Below are positions 61,258 to 64,000 of a stretch of 64,000 nucleotides of DNA, one piece after another. The notes below the pieces were generated by a model, which saw nothing but the letters and a program-made list of their open reading frames with translations, ran no database searches and was not told the DNA's origin. The stretch is from positions 10,293,908 to 10,357,907 of the forward strand of contig CM032666.1 of NCBI GenBank assembly GCA_019095985.1. Direction: 5' to 3'. The DNA comes from Streblospio benedicti. Taxonomy: Eukaryota; Annelida; Polychaeta; Spionida; Spionidae. Position 1 is the first letter of the stretch. The number at the start of each line of letters is the position of its first letter. The translations under genes and the position numbers were made by a program.

Positions 61258-61907
61258 TTGGGTATGTGTAAAGTCCCCACTAATCTTGATAGAAGACATG
61301 ACAGAATGAGTCTCTACAGCCATTCCAAAATTCTGTTTGCATTGTGTTACCAATTCTGAGTCCGCAAGCTGCATAGTGCACGAAAACTACTTCCACGTTG
61401 CTAAGCTTAAGGAAATCCAATTTCAACTATGTTTAGTCTGATAATATGCTAATATATGCACTCTAATGTTTTTTTTATAAACTTTTAACTATTTTTTATT
61501 TAAATATATTCTATTTTTGTGTGGAGATCTGGTTTGTCGCTATATGTTTACACCATTTTAAGTGTTCATCACATTCTAAGTTTTACAATTCAGTCCCATC
61601 AGTCTTTAATCATTCACGCATCGCTTACTTTTCTAATTAAAAAATAATACATATCAACATGTTCCAAACAAATGTTCACTGATGATACAATACATTCTGA
61701 TACAATACATTTTTGGGTCTGATATAGCATGTGTATTTACCTCCAAAACAAACAAGGCATGAAGAACAGCCAGGCCTGGCTGAGAAGAATGAGAGGCACC
61801 CATTGGTAGTATGATATCATTTCCCGTGGTTCGTCTGCTAATGGTTGGACCCGATCAAACGGTACATAGTAGGTGTTGCTCACCCAGCATACCGTGTTAG
61901 TGTAGTC
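58248..61907 (-). CDS. Innexin (gap-junction/hemichannel subunit), first exon not in view
   Basis: Exons (minus): 61907-61741, 61170-61062, 60406-59669 and 58355-58248, phases consistent, 373 codons seen. The first encodes DYTNTVCWVSNTYYVPF and the diagnostic innexin signature YYQWVP in front of TM2. The third holds TM3, the second extracellular loop ERFPRVTLCDFQIRQ through VQCVLPINLFNEKI with its conserved cysteines, TM4 and the cytoplasmic tail. The last adds DRWRKAKNILTRK to the C-terminus. The N-terminal exon (cytoplasmic start, TM1, first loop cysteine) is missing; it must lie upstream in phase 0 and was not found in 61908-64000, so it may be beyond the window. If the last intron is retained, the protein ends one codon later (Val, stop), which could give two tails. 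Innexins form intercellular channels in protostomes and hemichannels (pannexins) in chordates. Confidence 0.92.
61223..61255. repeat. Poly-T run
   Basis: About 33 T, following GTTGTTGTTATTGTTG-like repeats, in the first visible innexin intron. Confidence 0.9.
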
Positions 61908-64000
61908 CTGAAATAATGCAAATCAATTGTTAGTAAAATCATAATTTAGTTTTCTGAAATTAGAGCAGTCGCAGGTCCGAACTGCTGGACAGTTTTAACT
62001 CTTGACACGAGAGGAGACAATTTATGGTTGCAGAAAACAAATCTGCAAAACTGTCTATTCTAGCCTTTACCACCCTAACGCTGCCGAACACGGTTAATAA
62101 TTGTAACAAATGTGTTTGTGACTTGCCTACAACGTAAATGCTTTCTTAAGACTTGTACGTCTTGCTGAAGAGCATGAGGCAATGGTAGAAAAGAACAAAG
62201 CACCAATGGACCTTTTACACCCCATTCCCAATACTCTAAACAAAACATCCCTTTCCAATACAATACATTTAGTAACTAATTTATTTTGTTCATTGAGTTA
62301 CGTTTTCATAATGCACAATTGTTCGCAAAATGTGATGACGTCAGCAGTCTTACTTGATTGACTCAGCCGTATAACAATGTCCCACTTGCACAGGCGCAGT
62401 CATGATGTAGGTGTAAAGATTTCTAAGATACACATTAATACACAGTATTCAAGAAAAGTGTTTTTTTTTATTTTGATACTACGTTGAAATTATGTCTTGC
62501 TTGTTTTGAGAAAATAAACGAGTGAATAAGTGAAAATGGTGACAAGCAGCACAAGGAGGCTGCTGCCAACATTTATTTGAGAAAAAGTTGGGGGTCTAAA
62601 AACCGACCCACATCAAATTATTGATACAAATACCGGAATAAAATCATCGACCCACACCCAACTAGTGATACAATTGTAAAATAAGTAAATATGATACTAC
62701 ACATACCAAAACACTTAATTAAGCTTACTCTAACAATCAAAATAAAAAGATTCATTCATATTCATAATACACTACAATGAAGTTACAGAACAAATTATAA
62801 ACCTAAATATGCAAACTGCCTATATTTGTGTGAAATTAGAACAATATTGGCCATACTTTATATATAAAACATAATAATTTTTAAAAAGATATAACTTAAT
62901 TCTACATAAAGAACACGAGCACATTACATGATGTAAAACAGTACGTGCACAGTTATTCAAATCATGTAACTCCATTCACAATAATAGGCCCCTCTTGCTT
63001 AGACACAGGCTTACACTAATATACATACCAGCCGTGATGGTACTTAAAGCCATATACACGTAGTAATGTAAACCTATTATACTGCTTTGAAATCGTCAAC
63101 AACATTACCCTTACGTGACATCATTTAAATAAGTACTCAACGATGGTGTATATTTAGATGATCGTTGTATGCATGCGTGTAAGGCATAGTGTTGTGTTGA
63201 CAATATGAAATGCAAAGTTTAAAAAAACTGTTGAGACTATCAAAATGTAGTTCTAGATCATGCATTAGAATTCCTACCGTGTACATTGGAACAAAATACA
63301 GATTTGTTATTCAATTTAGTGCAGGGTGGGATATGGCCTTCTTGTTACCTTAGAACCCATTTCAAATGTTGCCCTTTTTGTTTTTGCATTGCACATCATA
63401 CTTGTGCTTTTCCATCTGTGTCTATTAGATAGAATCCCACATCTCCATAGACTCCAATTGAATCGTACGGCCCACATGACCCCAGGAAACACACTGGCTT
63501 TGCCACTCATGGTTTTAAGTGTATTGTGGTCAACTCTGGTCATATCCAGATGGAGTCTGGAGGCACTGCAGGGATCCCACTGGGCCAGTAGGGACTATGG
63601 TCAAGTCCGGAAGCGAACAGACGACATGGCATATGATAGCCTACGTCACCGGAGATTGCTATAAGCTACCCATGTGTTTCACATCCACCATAACAGCAAT
63701 GCAACGAGTTGCCGGTTACTTTCATGCAATGTTGTTGCATTTTATTGTATTGCATTTTTTAAAACAGCCATTCAACGCCAATGTTTATATCTTTCGGATG
63801 GTTAGAATTGCAATGCAGCGGCCATTGTTTCATAATTTTGAGTTGCACATAACATTACGTCGGTATTGACTAATATGTGGGTCATAGGCTGCTAAATTAT
63901 ATCTGCAAGGGACTAATCTTAAAGACATTTTCATGACCGTGACAATACACTGCCCCGTGGTAGTTAAACTCTAAAACTAGGTCTGCCATATCAGGCAATT
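61908..64000. other. Upstream intron or flank of the innexin gene; no exon recognised
   Basis: I searched the minus strand for an innexin first exon (DDDF..R, QY.G.PI.CW type motifs) and saw none. A 75-codon minus-strand frame at 63543-63316 (contains FPGVMWAVRFNWSLWRCG) and overlapping plus-strand frames are of unknown nature; they may be a repeat or an exon of another gene. Confidence 0.45.

Noticed and set aside
63316-63664. Overlapping open frames on both strands near the right edge
   Set aside because: No recognised domain or splice context; tested as an innexin first exon and does not match.
1-64000. CRISPR arrays, operons, ribosome binding sites, riboswitches
   Set aside because: The window is animal nuclear DNA with spliced genes; tandem repeats present are microsatellites and MITE interiors, not spacer arrays.

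Overview
This is nuclear DNA from an invertebrate animal. The evidence is AT-rich sequence, spliced genes with GT-AG introns of about 0.1-1.7 kb, microsatellites, many small inverted-repeat transposons, and a gene set with an innexin, an SLC6/SNF symporter, an LRR-Ig receptor, a Link-domain protein and EGF/Sushi/FN3/Ig mosaic proteins. Innexins plus this domain shuffling fit a marine bilaterian (lophotrochozoan or lancelet); the sequence alone does not fix the phylum.

The window is a scaffold with one 100-base gap (13780-13879). The contig left of the gap (1-13779) is a second, indel-riddled copy of 34840-45450, in the same order and orientation. It looks like an allelic or poorly polished haplotig placed beside its partner. 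It carries damaged copies of the SLC6 gene (minus) and the LRR-Ig gene (plus). It lacks the first SLC6 exon, and a 3.4 kb transposon with ~300 bp terminal inverted repeats replaces the 3' end of its LRR-Ig gene. Right of the gap, 13880-23400 holds no gene I can support. It contains a 1.4 kb block present twice (19463-20883 and 21795-23262), with a miniature element at the junction and a long hairpin only in the second copy.

Genes, left to right: a multi-EGF/TIL protein with a GPI-like tail (23500-29559, plus, 5' end not found); a complete 12-exon SLC6/SNF transporter (38422-31336, minus, 737 aa); head-to-head with it a two-exon LRR-Ig receptor with an ITAM-like tail (41539-45153, plus, 704 aa); the last two exons of a Link-domain protein (48001-48499, plus); a single-exon 792-aa Sushi/discoidin-like/EGF/FN3/Ig/Ig/FN3 membrane protein (51760-54138, plus); and an innexin lacking its first exon in the window (61907-58248, minus). 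Most products are cell-surface or secreted: adhesion/recognition receptors, a solute carrier and a gap-junction subunit. Nothing shows that they work in one pathway.

Repeats fill most gaps. Three relics (49129-49603, 49972-50529, 55069-55737) consist of a fragment of retroelement coding sequence (GIY-YIG endonuclease or reverse transcriptase C-terminus) flanked by inverted repeats. One has a 12-bp target duplication and sits in the end of a 432-bp miniature transposon. The strongest leads are the ITAM-like motif of the LRR-Ig receptor, the orphan symporter with Asp in TM6, the single-exon mosaic receptor, the 3.4 kb transposon and the inverted-repeat-flanked retroelement fragments.
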